From NCBI GenBank assembly GCA_964561005.1, contig CAZLNO010000078.1, forward strand, positions 1 to 19,842: a DNA stretch of 19,842 bases, written 5' to 3'. Of the stretch, positions 6,636 through 13,672 are shown piece by piece (positions within the stretch are counted from its first letter, which is position 1; each line of letters opens with the position of its first letter). The notes beneath the pieces were generated by a model, which saw only the letters and a list, made by a program, of their open reading frames with translations, did not search any database and was not told the DNA's origin. Position numbers and translations under genes: made by a program. The DNA comes from CAZLNO01 sp964561005 (GTDB taxonomy: Bacteria > Pseudomonadota > Alphaproteobacteria > Kiloniellales > Rhodovibrionaceae).

Positions 6636-7277
6636 ATGTCCACGCCAGCGGAAATCAAGACGTCCCCGGACGCGCAACAGAGCGGATTCGTGCCGAAGGA
6701 AGGCATCGGGCTGCCGATCTCGGTCGGAACCTTCGGGTTCTCGGTTCTCATGCTCGGCATTCCGAACGCCGGGCTGATCACGGGCGAGGCGGCCACGATC
6801 TTCATCCCCGTCGCGTTCGGCACCGGCGCGTTCGGCCTGTTCATCGGCGGCATGATGGAATTCCGGGCGAACAACACCTTCGGGGGCACCTTCTCCCTGT
6901 TCTACGCGGCGTTCCTCCTGACCACCGCCATCATGCTCCGGGTCTTCGCGGCGGAGATGGAGGCGGCCAGCTTCGCGGCGGGGTTCGGTACCTGGCTGCT
7001 GCTGTGGTGCGTGTTCACCTTCATGCTGTCCTGGGCCGCCTGGTACATCAACGTCCCGGCCTTCCTCGCCTTCGCGCTCCTGGCGATCGGCTACCTGCTG
7101 TTCGGCTTCGCCAACCTGGTCGGCTCGGCTCCCGCGGCCAAGGCGCTGACCACGGCCGGCGGCTGGGTGCTGATCGCCGACGGCCTGGTCGCCTGGTATC
7201 TGAGCTGGGCGCTCGCGGTGAACCCGGTGATCGGCGACAAGCTGCCGCTCTGGCCCTATCCCTACCGCGGGGCTTGA
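6636..7277 (+). CDS. Acetate uptake transporter, SatP/GPR1-FUN34-YaaH family
   Basis: The 213-residue protein has about six membrane segments and the size of the AceTr family, whose members form pores for acetate and succinate uptake with protons. The segment GFSVLMLGIPNAGLI (residues 34-48) corresponds to the first helix, which in the family carries the conserved NxxG-type element. MMEFRANNTFGGTFSLFYAAF (about 73-93) matches the conserved EYxxGNTFG region of the E. coli protein. The N-terminus is about 20 residues and polar. It starts 9 bp after the hydrolase stop codon, with GGAG at a good distance, so the pair is a two-gene operon under the terminator-bearing leader. Its real substrate could be another small carboxylate. 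Confidence 0.85.
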   Translation: MSTPAEIKTSPDAQQSGFVPKEGIGLPISVGTFGFSVLMLGIPNAGLITGEAATIFIPVAFGTGAFGLFIGGMMEFRANNTFGGTFSLFYAAFLLTTAIMLRVFAAEMEAASFAAGFGTWLLLWCVFTFMLSWAAWYINVPAFLAFALLAIGYLLFGFANLVGSAPAAKALTTAGGWVLIADGLVAWYLSWALAVNPVIGDKLPLWPYPYRGA

Positions 7278-7292
7278 ACGCCGGCCCGGCCG

Positions 7293-7311
7293 CGTTCCGG
7301 GTCGGAACGCG
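7293..7311. other. Perfect 7-bp hairpin after the SatP gene
   Basis: GCGTTCC (7293-7299) and GGAACGC (7305-7311) flank a 5-nt loop 15 bp after the transporter stop. No T run follows, so it is at best a weak terminator or an mRNA 3'-end stabiliser. The rest of the 7278-7476 gap holds a TTGACG box (7372-7377) with no clear -10 and nothing else I can name. Confidence 0.3.
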
Positions 7312-7476
7312 CGCTCGCGCGGTGGCGCGACGGGCGCGCGTCCCGCTCGTCGAGGCGAGGGACATCCCGCGTTGACGGGGATGGCTGCCGCATGCTTTCT
7401 GCCCCTGCGCCGGCGCAGAGGAGACACCGAACCGCATGCTGGAGCTGCCGACCGACCCCGGGGCCTGGGCCGGGTG

Positions 7477-8139
7477 ATGCCGGACGGGACGGATTCGTTG
7501 CTGGCCGGCGAGTCGCTGGGCTGCGTGCGCGGCGACCGACCGGTGTTCGCCGGCCTGGACTTCCGGCTGGAGCCCGGCGGCGCGCTGCTGCTGACCGGGC
7601 CGAACGGCAGCGGCAAGTCGTCGCTCTTGCGCATCCTGGCCGGGCTGCTCCCGCCGGCGGCAGGCGTGCTGCGCTGGCGCGGGCGGCCGGTCGAGGAAGC
7701 GGAGCCGCCGCACACCTCGGAGCTTCACTATCTCGGCCACCAGGACGCGCTGAAACCGGCGCTGACGGTGCGGGAGAACCTGGCGTTCTGGACGCGGTTG
7801 CGGCGCGGAGAGGAGGCCTCGGTGGACGGGGCGCTGGCGCGCTTCGCCCTGGACCACCTGGCCGAGGTGCCGGGGCGGCTGCTGTCCTCCGGGCAGCGGC
7901 GGCGACTGGCCCTGGCGCGCCTGCTGGCCGCGCCGGCGCCGCTGTGGCTGCTGGACGAGCCGGGCGTCGGCCTGGACGCCGCGTCGCTCACGACGCTGAA
8001 CGCCGTGCTGGCGGAGCACCGGGCGGCGGGGGGCACGGTCGTCGCGGCGACGCATCAGCCCCTGGACCTGCCGGGCGCCGGCGTGCTGTCGCTGGCCGAC
8101 TATCCGCCGGTGCGGCCGCCCGTGGAGGCGCTGTGGTGA
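7477..8139 (+). CDS. ccmA: Cytochrome c biogenesis ABC transporter, ATP-binding subunit CcmA
   Basis: This is the 220-residue ATPase subunit of the CcmABCD complex, which uses ATP to release heme-loaded CcmE from CcmC during System I cytochrome c maturation. It has Walker A GPNGSGKS (about 41-48), the short signature LSSGQRRRLALARLL (about 136-150), Walker B LWLLDEP (about 156-162) and the H-loop ATHQ (about 191-194). The length is normal. The start is uncertain. The ATG at 7477 has no strong ribosome binding site, and a TTG at 7498 would give a start (LLAGESLGCVRG) closer to typical CcmA proteins. The frame also runs upstream to 7372. The stop overlaps the ccmB start by 4 nt, which implies translational coupling. 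Confidence 0.92.
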   Translation: MPDGTDSLLAGESLGCVRGDRPVFAGLDFRLEPGGALLLTGPNGSGKSSLLRILAGLLPPAAGVLRWRGRPVEEAEPPHTSELHYLGHQDALKPALTVRENLAFWTRLRRGEEASVDGALARFALDHLAEVPGRLLSSGQRRRLALARLLAAPAPLWLLDEPGVGLDAASLTTLNAVLAEHRAAGGTVVAATHQPLDLPGAGVLSLADYPPVRPPVEALW

Positions 8140-8876
8140 GCCCCGCGCAGCCCCGCGAGGCGGAACCCGCCGCCGCGGCGCCGGTGGAGGCCGCGGCCGG
8201 TCCCGGCCTGTGGGCGGGGTTCCGCGCGGTGCTGCTGCGCGACCTGCGGCTGGCGGTGCGGCAGCGCGGCGAGGCGGCGCTGGTCGTGCTGTTCTTCGTG
8301 CTGACGGCGATGCTGTTTCCCTTCGGCGTGGGGCCGGAGCCGAACCTGCTGGCCCGCATCGCGCCGGGCGTGGTCTGGGTGACGGCGCTGCTGTCGGTGC
8401 TGCTGTCGCTGGAGCGCATCTTCCTGGCCGACTACGAGGACGGCGCGCTGGAATTGCTGCTGCTGTCGCCGGTGCCGGTGCCGATCGTCGTGCTGGCGAA
8501 GACGGCGGCGCACTGGGTGACGACGGGGCTGCCGCTGCTGGTCGCCGCGCCGTTGATCGGGATCATGTACGGCCTGCCCGCCGACGGTTATCCGGTGCTG
8601 CTGGCGGCGATGGCGCTGGGCACGCCGACGCTCAGCCTGATCGGCGCGGTGGGCGCGGCGCTCACCGTCGGGGCCAAGCGCGGCGGCGTGCTGATCCCGC
8701 TGCTGGTGCTGCCGCTCTACATCCCGGTGCTGATCTTCGGGGTGTCGGCGGTCGACGCGGTCCTGGCGGGGCTGTCGGCAAGGCCCCATCTTCTGTTGCT
8801 GGGCGCCCTGCTGCTGGCGGCGACGGCGCTGGCGCCCTGGGCGGCGGCCGGCGCGGTGCGGCAGGCGGTCGCATAG
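8136..8876 (+). CDS. ccmB: Heme exporter protein CcmB
   Basis: This is a 246-residue membrane subunit of the CcmABCD complex, with six predicted membrane segments after a polar, alanine-rich N-terminal extension of about 25 residues. Diagnostic family sequences are FRAVLLRDLRLAVRQ near residue 29, PFGVGPEPNLLARIAPGVVWV (about 62-82), and LLSLERIFLADYEDGALE (about 87-104), the conserved cytoplasmic loop. The GTG start at 8136 overlaps the ccmA stop codon (GTGA). Seven bases after its stop the assembly breaks into a 100-N gap. The gene itself is complete. Confidence 0.93.
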   Translation: MSPAQPREAEPAAAAPVEAAAGPGLWAGFRAVLLRDLRLAVRQRGEAALVVLFFVLTAMLFPFGVGPEPNLLARIAPGVVWVTALLSVLLSLERIFLADYEDGALELLLLSPVPVPIVVLAKTAAHWVTTGLPLLVAAPLIGIMYGLPADGYPVLLAAMALGTPTLSLIGAVGAALTVGAKRGGVLIPLLVLPLYIPVLIFGVSAVDAVLAGLSARPHLLLLGALLLAATALAPWAAAGAVRQAVA

Positions 8877-8883
8877 CCGTGAA

Positions 8884-8983
8884 NNNNNNNNNNNNNNNNN
8901 NNNNNNNNNNNNNNNNNNNNNNNNNNNNNNNNNNNNNNNNNNNNNNNNNNNNNNNNNNNNNNNNNNNNNNNNNNNNNNNNNNN
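8884..8983. other. Assembly gap (100 Ns)
   Basis: Exactly 100 unknown bases separate ccmB from ccmC. A round 100 usually denotes a scaffold gap of unknown true size. In most genomes ccmB and ccmC are close together, so the missing sequence may be short, but an extra gene cannot be excluded. Confidence 0.97.
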
Positions 8984-9009
8984 TTGACGCACGCAAGGAC
9001 GCTGCCGTC

Positions 9010-9774
9010 GTGAGCACCGATGCCATCGAGCGGCGCGCCCCGGGGCGCAGCCTGCATCGTTTCGCCAATCCGGGCCGCTTCCTGCGCCTGGCCGACGCGC
9101 TGCTGCCCTGGACGGGCGGGTCGGCGGCGGGCTGCCTGCTGCTGGGACTGGTGTCGGCGCTGTTCCTGGCGCCGGCGGACTATCAGCAGGGCGAGAGCGT
9201 GCGCATCATGTACGTGCATGTCCCCGCGGCCTGGATGGCGCTGTTCGTCTATACCACGATCGCGGTGGCGAGCGCGGTCGCGCTGATCTGGCGCCATCCG
9301 GTGGCCGACCTGGCGGCGCGCGCGGCCTCGCCGCTGGGGGCCGGCTTCACCTTCCTGGCGCTGGTGACCGGCTCGCTGTGGGGCAAGCCGATGTGGGGCA
9401 CCTGGTGGGTCTGGGACGCGCGGCTGACCTCGGTGCTGGTGCTGTTCTTCCTCTACCTGGGCCACATGGCGATCGCCAACGCCTTCGAGGACCCGGCGCG
9501 CGGGCGGCGGGCGGCGGCGATGCTGGCGCTGGTCGGCTTCGTCAACGTGCCGATCATCAAGTTCTCGGTGGACTGGTGGAACACCCTGCACCAGACCGCC
9601 AGCGTCACCCGGATCGGCGTGCCGGCGATCCATTCCAGCATGCTGTGGCCCTTGCTGGTGATGGGGGCGGGCTTCACCCTGTTCTTCGTCACGGTGCTGC
9701 TGCTGCGCATGAAGAGCGGGATCCTGGCGACGCGGCTGCGCAACCTGCGGCTCATGCAGGTGGAGGGACGCTAG
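9010..9774 (+). CDS. ccmC: Heme ABC transporter permease / heme handling protein CcmC
   Basis: The 254-residue protein has six predicted membrane segments and belongs to the heme handling protein family. CcmC presents heme to CcmE at the periplasmic face. The tryptophan-rich WWD signature is WGTWWVWDARLTS (129-141). The two conserved periplasmic histidines are H70 (YVHVPAAW) and H194 (TLHQTASVT). The GTG start at 9010 has AAGGA (8995-8999) 10 nt upstream, just after the assembly gap. Family members usually begin near HRFANPxRF, so the first 15 residues could be an extension or a start a little further in. It is followed at once by ccmD. Confidence 0.95.
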   Translation: MSTDAIERRAPGRSLHRFANPGRFLRLADALLPWTGGSAAGCLLLGLVSALFLAPADYQQGESVRIMYVHVPAAWMALFVYTTIAVASAVALIWRHPVADLAARAASPLGAGFTFLALVTGSLWGKPMWGTWWVWDARLTSVLVLFFLYLGHMAIANAFEDPARGRRAAAMLALVGFVNVPIIKFSVDWWNTLHQTASVTRIGVPAIHSSMLWPLLVMGAGFTLFFVTVLLLRMKSGILATRLRNLRLMQVEGR

Positions 9775-9781
9775 GGCAGTG

Positions 9782-9997
9782 ATGGACGCGGTGATGGAGT
9801 TCCTGCGCATGGGCGGCTACGCGGCCTTCGTCTGGCCGGCCTACGGCCTGACCGTTCTGGTGATGGGCGGCATGCTGGGGCTGACGCTCAAGGGGCTGCG
9901 CGCGCGCCGGCGCGAATTGCAAGCCTTCGAGGCCGTGGCCGGTTCGCGCCGGTCGCGGCGGCGGGCGGACGACGAGACGGACCGGGACGAGACATGA
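9782..9997 (+). CDS. ccmD: Heme exporter protein CcmD
   Basis: This small protein of 71 residues has a single membrane helix (GGYAAFVWPAYGLTVLVMGG, about 10-30) followed by an arginine-rich cytoplasmic tail. FVWPAYGLT is the typical CcmD core. CcmD joins the CcmABC complex and is needed to release holo-CcmE. A GTG at 9779, directly before the ATG, is an equally possible start. The stop overlaps the ccmE start as ATGA (9994-9997). Size, position between ccmC and ccmE, and the core motif together make the call safe. Confidence 0.9.
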   Translation: MDAVMEFLRMGGYAAFVWPAYGLTVLVMGGMLGLTLKGLRARRRELQAFEAVAGSRRSRRRADDETDRDET

Positions 9998-10473
9998 CCT
10001 CGCGCAAGAAGCGGCGGATGACGCTGATCGGGCTGGGCCTGCTGGCGCTGGGCGGCGCGGCGGCGCTGGTGCTGAGCGCCTTCGAGGAGAACGTGACCTT
10101 CTTCTACGCGCCCAGCGACCTCCAGGCCAAGGAACTGCCCGACGGCCGCAACATCCGCATCGGCGGGCTGGTGGCGGACGGCTCGGTCGAGAAGATCGAG
10201 GATGGCGCCACCATCCGCTTCGAGGTGACCGACGGCGCGCACGCGGTGCCGGTACGCTATCGCGGGCTGCTGCCCGATCTGTTCCGCGAGGGACAGGGCG
10301 TGGTCGCCGAGGGGCGGCTGGGCGAGGACGGCGTCTTCCGCGCCGACGAGGTGCTGGCCAAGCACGACGAGAACTACATGCCGCCCGAGGTGGCCGACGC
10401 GCTGAAACGCGCCGGGCAGTGGCAGCACGCTACCGGTGGCGGCGCGCAGGGACAGGGCAAGGCCTCGCCATGA
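9994..10473 (+). CDS. ccmE: Periplasmic heme chaperone CcmE
   Basis: The 159-residue protein has an uncleaved N-terminal signal anchor (about residues 9-29) and an OB-fold domain. CcmE binds heme covalently in the periplasm and hands it to the CcmF/H ligase. The heme-binding signature is AKHDENYMP, with H124 as the covalent heme ligand and Y128 as axial ligand. FFYAPSDL and IRIGGLV are conserved family segments. A glycine/glutamine-rich tail of about 25 residues follows. It overlaps ccmD by 4 nt and ccmG by 4 nt, so all three are probably translationally coupled. Confidence 0.96.
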   Translation: MTSRKKRRMTLIGLGLLALGGAAALVLSAFEENVTFFYAPSDLQAKELPDGRNIRIGGLVADGSVEKIEDGATIRFEVTDGAHAVPVRYRGLLPDLFREGQGVVAEGRLGEDGVFRADEVLAKHDENYMPPEVADALKRAGQWQHATGGGAQGQGKASP

Positions 10474-11087
10474 GCCAGGACGAGCGCACGGGCGATACCG
10501 GGGACTCGGGCGCGCCGGACGAGGACGGCGGACGGCGCGGGCTGGCGACGCGCCTGCTGTTCCTGCTGCCGGTGCTGGTGTTCCTGGTGGTGGCCGGCTA
10601 TTTCCTGTGGGGTTTGCAGCCGGGGCGCGACCCGCGCGTGGTGCCCTCGGCCCTGGTCGGCCAGCCGGTGCCGCGCTTCCAGCTCCCGCCCGTCGCGGGC
10701 ATGGGCGGCGACGGGCTGACGACGGCGGACCTGACGGCGCCGGGGCGGCCGGTACTGCTGAACGTCTTCGCCTCGTGGTGTGTGCCCTGTCTGGCCGAGC
10801 ATCCCATCCTGATGCGCCTGGCCGAGGAAGAAGACATCCCGATCTACGGCATCAACTACAAGGACGCGCCGGCCGACGCCCGGCAATGGCTGGGCGAGCA
10901 CGGCAATCCCTACGCCGAGATCGGCGCGCTGTCCGACCAGCGGGCCGAGGTGGGCATCGACCTCGGCATCTACGGCGTGCCGGAAACCTACGTGGTCGGG
11001 CTGGACGGCACGATCCTTTACAAGCACGTCGGCCCGATCCACGCCAAGGCCCTGCGCGAGAAGATCCGGCCGCTGCTGGAGGACTGA
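10470..11087 (+). CDS. ccmG: Thiol:disulfide interchange protein CcmG/DsbE
   Basis: The 205-residue membrane-anchored thioredoxin-like protein has a cytoplasmic N-terminus of about 25 acidic residues, a membrane helix (LLFLLPVLVFLVVAGYFLWG, about 29-48) and a periplasmic thioredoxin fold. The redox site is WCVPC, with C104 and C107. The cis-proline loop GVPETYVV and the acidic GINYKD segment are typical of CcmG. It keeps the apocytochrome c CXXCH cysteines reduced for heme attachment. The start ATG overlaps the ccmE stop (ATGA). ccmF and ccmH, the partners it feeds, are not between ccmE and ccmG and must lie elsewhere. It ends the cluster and converges on xerC. Confidence 0.94.
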   Translation: MSQDERTGDTGDSGAPDEDGGRRGLATRLLFLLPVLVFLVVAGYFLWGLQPGRDPRVVPSALVGQPVPRFQLPPVAGMGGDGLTTADLTAPGRPVLLNVFASWCVPCLAEHPILMRLAEEEDIPIYGINYKDAPADARQWLGEHGNPYAEIGALSDQRAEVGIDLGIYGVPETYVVGLDGTILYKHVGPIHAKALREKIRPLLED

Positions 11088-11124
11088 CGCCCGCGGCCGC
11101 TGGCGCGGCACAGCACAATCGTAA

Positions 11125-11142
11125 GTCGGGCTTCAGCCTGAC
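11125..11142. terminator. Weak hairpin between convergent ccmG and xerC
   Basis: GTCGGGC (11125-11131) pairs with GCCTGAC (11136-11142) with one G-U pair and a TTCA loop. It sits in the 85-bp gap between two converging genes, the right place for a shared terminator. No run of Ts follows on either strand, so termination would be weak or Rho-assisted. Confidence 0.3.
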
Positions 11143-11172
11143 GTTTCGGCGACGGGCGGGAAAAGGACGGCC

Positions 11173-12132
11173 TCATCCTTTCGCCCGCGGGTGCGCCTTC
11201 TCGTAGACCCGCGTGAGGCCGGCGGTGTCGACGGCGGTGTAGCGCTGGGTCGTCGAGAGCGAGGCGTGGCCCAGCAGCTCCTGGATGGCGCGCAGGTCCC
11301 CGCCGGCGGCCAGCAGGTGGGTGGCGAAGGAGTGGCGCAGGGCGTGCGGCGTCGTCGCCTCCGACAGGCCGAGAAAGCCGCGGATCTGCTGCAGGCGCTC
11401 CTGCATCCGCCGGGCCGAGAGCGGGCCGCCGCGCGCGCCGCGGAACAGCGGCCGGTCCTCGGGCAGGGGATAGGGGCAGGCGGCGATGTAGGCCTGCACC
11501 GCCTGGCCCACGACCGGCAGCAGTGGCACTCGGCGCTGCTTGCGGCCCTTGCCGGTGACCACCAGCACTTCCTGCTCCTCGGTCGGGGCCTCGCGCCGCG
11601 TGAGGGCGAGGGCCTCGCCGATGCGCAGGCCGCAGCCGTAGAGCAGCAGCAGCACCGCCAGGTCGCGCCTGGCGATCCAGGGCTCGTTCGCCAGTTCGTC
11701 CACGGCGCGCACGACCTCGCCCATCTCCGATTCGCTGAGCGCCTTGGGCACCTGGCGGGGCAGGCGCGGCGTCTTCACCGCCTTGATGGCCGGGTTGGTG
11801 ACCCGCCCGTCGCGCGCCAGCCAGACGAAGAAGCCGCGCAGCGTCGACATCGCCCGCGCCGTGGAACTGCGCTGGAGACCCTGACTCGCGCGGCGCGCCA
11901 GCCAGGCCCGGAAGTCGGCGACCTGCAAGGTCTGCAGGTCGCTCAGGCCGGGCGCGTCGCCCAGGTGCTCGGCCAGGAAGGCGAGGAAGGCGGCGAGGTC
12001 GCGGGTGTAGGCGTCGCGCGTGTGCTCCGAGGCGTGGCGCTCGTAGGCCAGCCACGCCTGCCAGTCGGCCACGGCCTGGGCCAGGTCCGGCCGCACCGCA
12101 GCGTCGAGGCCTATTCCGGCAGCTCCAGCCAT
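11173..12132 (-). CDS. xerC: Site-specific tyrosine recombinase XerC
   Basis: The 319-residue protein has the N-terminal core-binding SAM-like domain (about 15-105) and the C-terminal tyrosine recombinase domain. All catalytic residues are present: R170 (GCGLRIGEAL), K195 (TGKGRKQR), H263 and R266 (HALRHSF), H289 (LLGHASL) and Y298 (QRYTAV). XerC works with XerD at dif to resolve chromosome dimers. The host genome context (after a DUF484 gene and fsa) and the typical length favour chromosomal XerC over a phage or integron integrase. The ATG at 12132 overlaps the upstream DUF484 frame by 22 bp. Confidence 0.92.
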   Translation of the reverse strand: MAGAAGIGLDAAVRPDLAQAVADWQAWLAYERHASEHTRDAYTRDLAAFLAFLAEHLGDAPGLSDLQTLQVADFRAWLARRASQGLQRSSTARAMSTLRGFFVWLARDGRVTNPAIKAVKTPRLPRQVPKALSESEMGEVVRAVDELANEPWIARRDLAVLLLLYGCGLRIGEALALTRREAPTEEQEVLVVTGKGRKQRRVPLLPVVGQAVQAYIAACPYPLPEDRPLFRGARGGPLSARRMQERLQQIRGFLGLSEATTPHALRHSFATHLLAAGGDLRAIQELLGHASLSTTQRYTAVDTAGLTRVYEKAHPRAKG

Positions 12133-12857
12133 TGCCGGATGGTCAGCGCCAGCGCCCGCGCCAGGAACAGCAGCAGCTCGCCGCCCTGGCTGGGGTCGAA
12201 GTGATCCGGCGCCCGCGAGCCCAGGGCCAGCAGGGCGGGCGGCGTGGTGCTGGAAATCTCCAGGCGCAGCAGGGCGGCGGACTGCACCAGCCCCGCCGCC
12301 GGCCCGAAGATCGCCGGGTGGCCGTCGATGCCCGAAAGGAAGACGTGGCTGCGCCGCGGTCCGAGGACGGCGTCCACCGTTCCCGCCTCGAGCTGGTGGA
12401 CCCCGCGGATGCGCGGGCGCGCCGTGCAGTCCGCGTGCTGCTCGACGCAGATGGTGACGGCGTCGAGGTCCAGGATGACCGTCAGATCCGTCGTCGCCGT
12501 CTCGATGAGGTGCTCGAAGCTGCGCGCGGCGAGCAGCGCCAGCGCCCCCTCGTGCACGCGGCTCTGGGCCGAGGCGTTGAGGCGCCCGGTGTGCAGCAGG
12601 TCGTCGCGGCTCTCGCGCAGGCGGGCCACCTCCTGGCGCAGGCGCTCCACCATGAACTGCTGCAGATCGACGACGCCCTCGCCCCGGTCGCGCGCCGGCG
12701 GCTGGAGCACGTCCAGCAGCTCGCCGTGGCGCGCCAGGAAGTCCGGGTTTTCCCGCAGGTAGGCGGCCACCCGCGCGTCGGTGAGCCCGTCCGTCGGGGC
12801 GCCCCCCTCCGGCGTGTCGGGGCCCCGCGAGGCGGCGTCCTGGCGCTTGCGGGTCAT
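12111..12857 (-). CDS. DUF484 family protein
   Basis: The 248-residue protein belongs to DUF484, a family of unknown function commonly encoded next to xerC in proteobacteria. The N-terminal helix motif VAAYLRENPDFLARHGELLDVL (about 30-51) is the family signature. A short coiled-coil (about 67-90) and a GAF-like domain (about 100-245) follow. The N-terminal 25 residues look disordered. The ATG overlaps the fsa stop codon by 4 nt (ATGA), and its 3' end overlaps xerC by 22 bp, so the three are coupled. No enzymatic motif is visible. A sensor or scaffold role would be speculation. Confidence 0.85.
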   Translation of the reverse strand: MTRKRQDAASRGPDTPEGGAPTDGLTDARVAAYLRENPDFLARHGELLDVLQPPARDRGEGVVDLQQFMVERLRQEVARLRESRDDLLHTGRLNASAQSRVHEGALALLAARSFEHLIETATTDLTVILDLDAVTICVEQHADCTARPRIRGVHQLEAGTVDAVLGPRRSHVFLSGIDGHPAIFGPAAGLVQSAALLRLEISSTTPPALLALGSRAPDHFDPSQGGELLLFLARALALTIRQWLELPE

Positions 12858-13540
12858 TCGGCGGCCCGTCCGCCGGCGGCGCCGGTCAGGATCGACTGCC
12901 CGGTCTTCTCCCAGTCCGCCAGGAAGGCCGCCAGACCCTTGTCGGTCAGCGGATGCTGGAACATCTGCCGCAGCACCTTGGGCGGCAGCGTGGCGACCTC
13001 GGCGCCCATCTTGGCGGCCTCGACCACGTGCACGGGGTGGCGCACCGAGGCCACCAGCACCTCGGTGGTGAGGTGCGGCTGGGCGTCGTAGATCGCCACG
13101 ATCTCGCGGATCAGCCCCATGCCGTCGGTGCCGATGTCGTCCAGCCGGCCCACGAAGGGCGAGACGTAGGCCGCGCCCGCCTTGGCCGCCAGCAGCGCCT
13201 GCGCCGGGGAGAAGCAGAGCGTCACGTTGACCCGGATGCCGGACATGCTGAGCGTGCGGCAGGCCTTCAGCCCGTCGGGGGTCAGCGGCGTCTTGACCAC
13301 GATGTTGTCGGCCAGCTTCGCCAGCTCGCGGCCCTCGGCGACGATGGTCTCGTGGTCGGTGGCGGTGACCTCGGCGCTGACGTCGCCGGGCACCAGTTCG
13401 CAGATTTCCTTCAGGACTTCGAAGAAGTCGCGGCCGGTCTTGGACACCAGCGAGGGGTTGGTGGTCACCCCGTCCACCAGGCCCGTGGCGGCGAGATCCT
13501 TGATCTCCGCGACGTCGGCGCTATCGATGAAGAACTTCAT
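12854..13540 (-). CDS. fsa: Fructose-6-phosphate aldolase / TalC-type transaldolase
   Basis: The 228-residue protein belongs to the small transaldolase subfamily (FSA/TalC). MKFFIDSADVAEI at the N-terminus and DGVTTNPSLV (23-32) are hallmark segments. The Schiff-base lysine is K83 in NIVVKTPLT. GxRVNVTLCFSPAQAL and AAYVSPFVGRLDDIG are further conserved blocks. It catalyses either aldol cleavage of fructose 6-phosphate or dihydroxyacetone transfer in the pentose phosphate pathway, and sequence reading cannot distinguish these. The ATG at 13540 is chosen because the frame above it is low-quality and the family begins here. AAAGGA lies upstream. It is first in the fsa-DUF484-xerC block and divergent from priA. 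Confidence 0.9.
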   Translation of the reverse strand: MKFFIDSADVAEIKDLAATGLVDGVTTNPSLVSKTGRDFFEVLKEICELVPGDVSAEVTATDHETIVAEGRELAKLADNIVVKTPLTPDGLKACRTLSMSGIRVNVTLCFSPAQALLAAKAGAAYVSPFVGRLDDIGTDGMGLIREIVAIYDAQPHLTTEVLVASVRHPVHVVEAAKMGAEVATLPPKVLRQMFQHPLTDKGLAAFLADWEKTGQSILTGAAGGRAAE

Positions 13541-13584
13541 GACGGTTCCGGGTTTTCCTTTCGCTTCCGGCGCGGCACGCTTGG

Positions 13585-13602
13585 CTTGGCGTCTGCGCCA
13601 AG
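13585..13602. other. Perfect hairpin in the fsa-priA intergenic region
   Basis: CTTGGCG (13585-13591) and CGCCAAG (13596-13602) form a perfect 7-bp inverted repeat with a TCTG centre, 45 bp upstream of the fsa ATG. It could be a leader hairpin or an operator between the divergent genes. No T run follows on the fsa side. Confidence 0.35.
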
Positions 13603-13642
13603 TTCCGGCGGCGCCGCGATCTCTGTCCGTTGACGGATGCTG

Positions 13643-13672
13643 AGTGTATCCGATGGCCTCCCGCCACGCCAA
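13643..13672 (-). promoter_or_regulatory. Candidate fsa promoter overlapping the priA start
   Basis: On the minus strand TTGGCG (13667-13672), an 18-bp spacer and TACACT (13643-13648) could form a sigma-70 promoter. Transcription would begin about 95 nt before fsa. It overlaps the priA start codon, so the two divergent genes would share regulatory DNA. The boxes are only partial matches. Confidence 0.3.

Noticed and set aside
5388..7715. Minus-strand open frame of 775 codons across the hydrolase and SatP genes
   Set aside because: It runs through the terminator and two clear plus-strand genes, and its composition is Arg/Gly/Pro-rich with no motif.
11173..12132. Phage or integron integrase marking a mobile island
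   Set aside because: It has standard XerC length and sits in the usual DUF484 neighbourhood, with no attachment repeats, tRNA or phage genes nearby.
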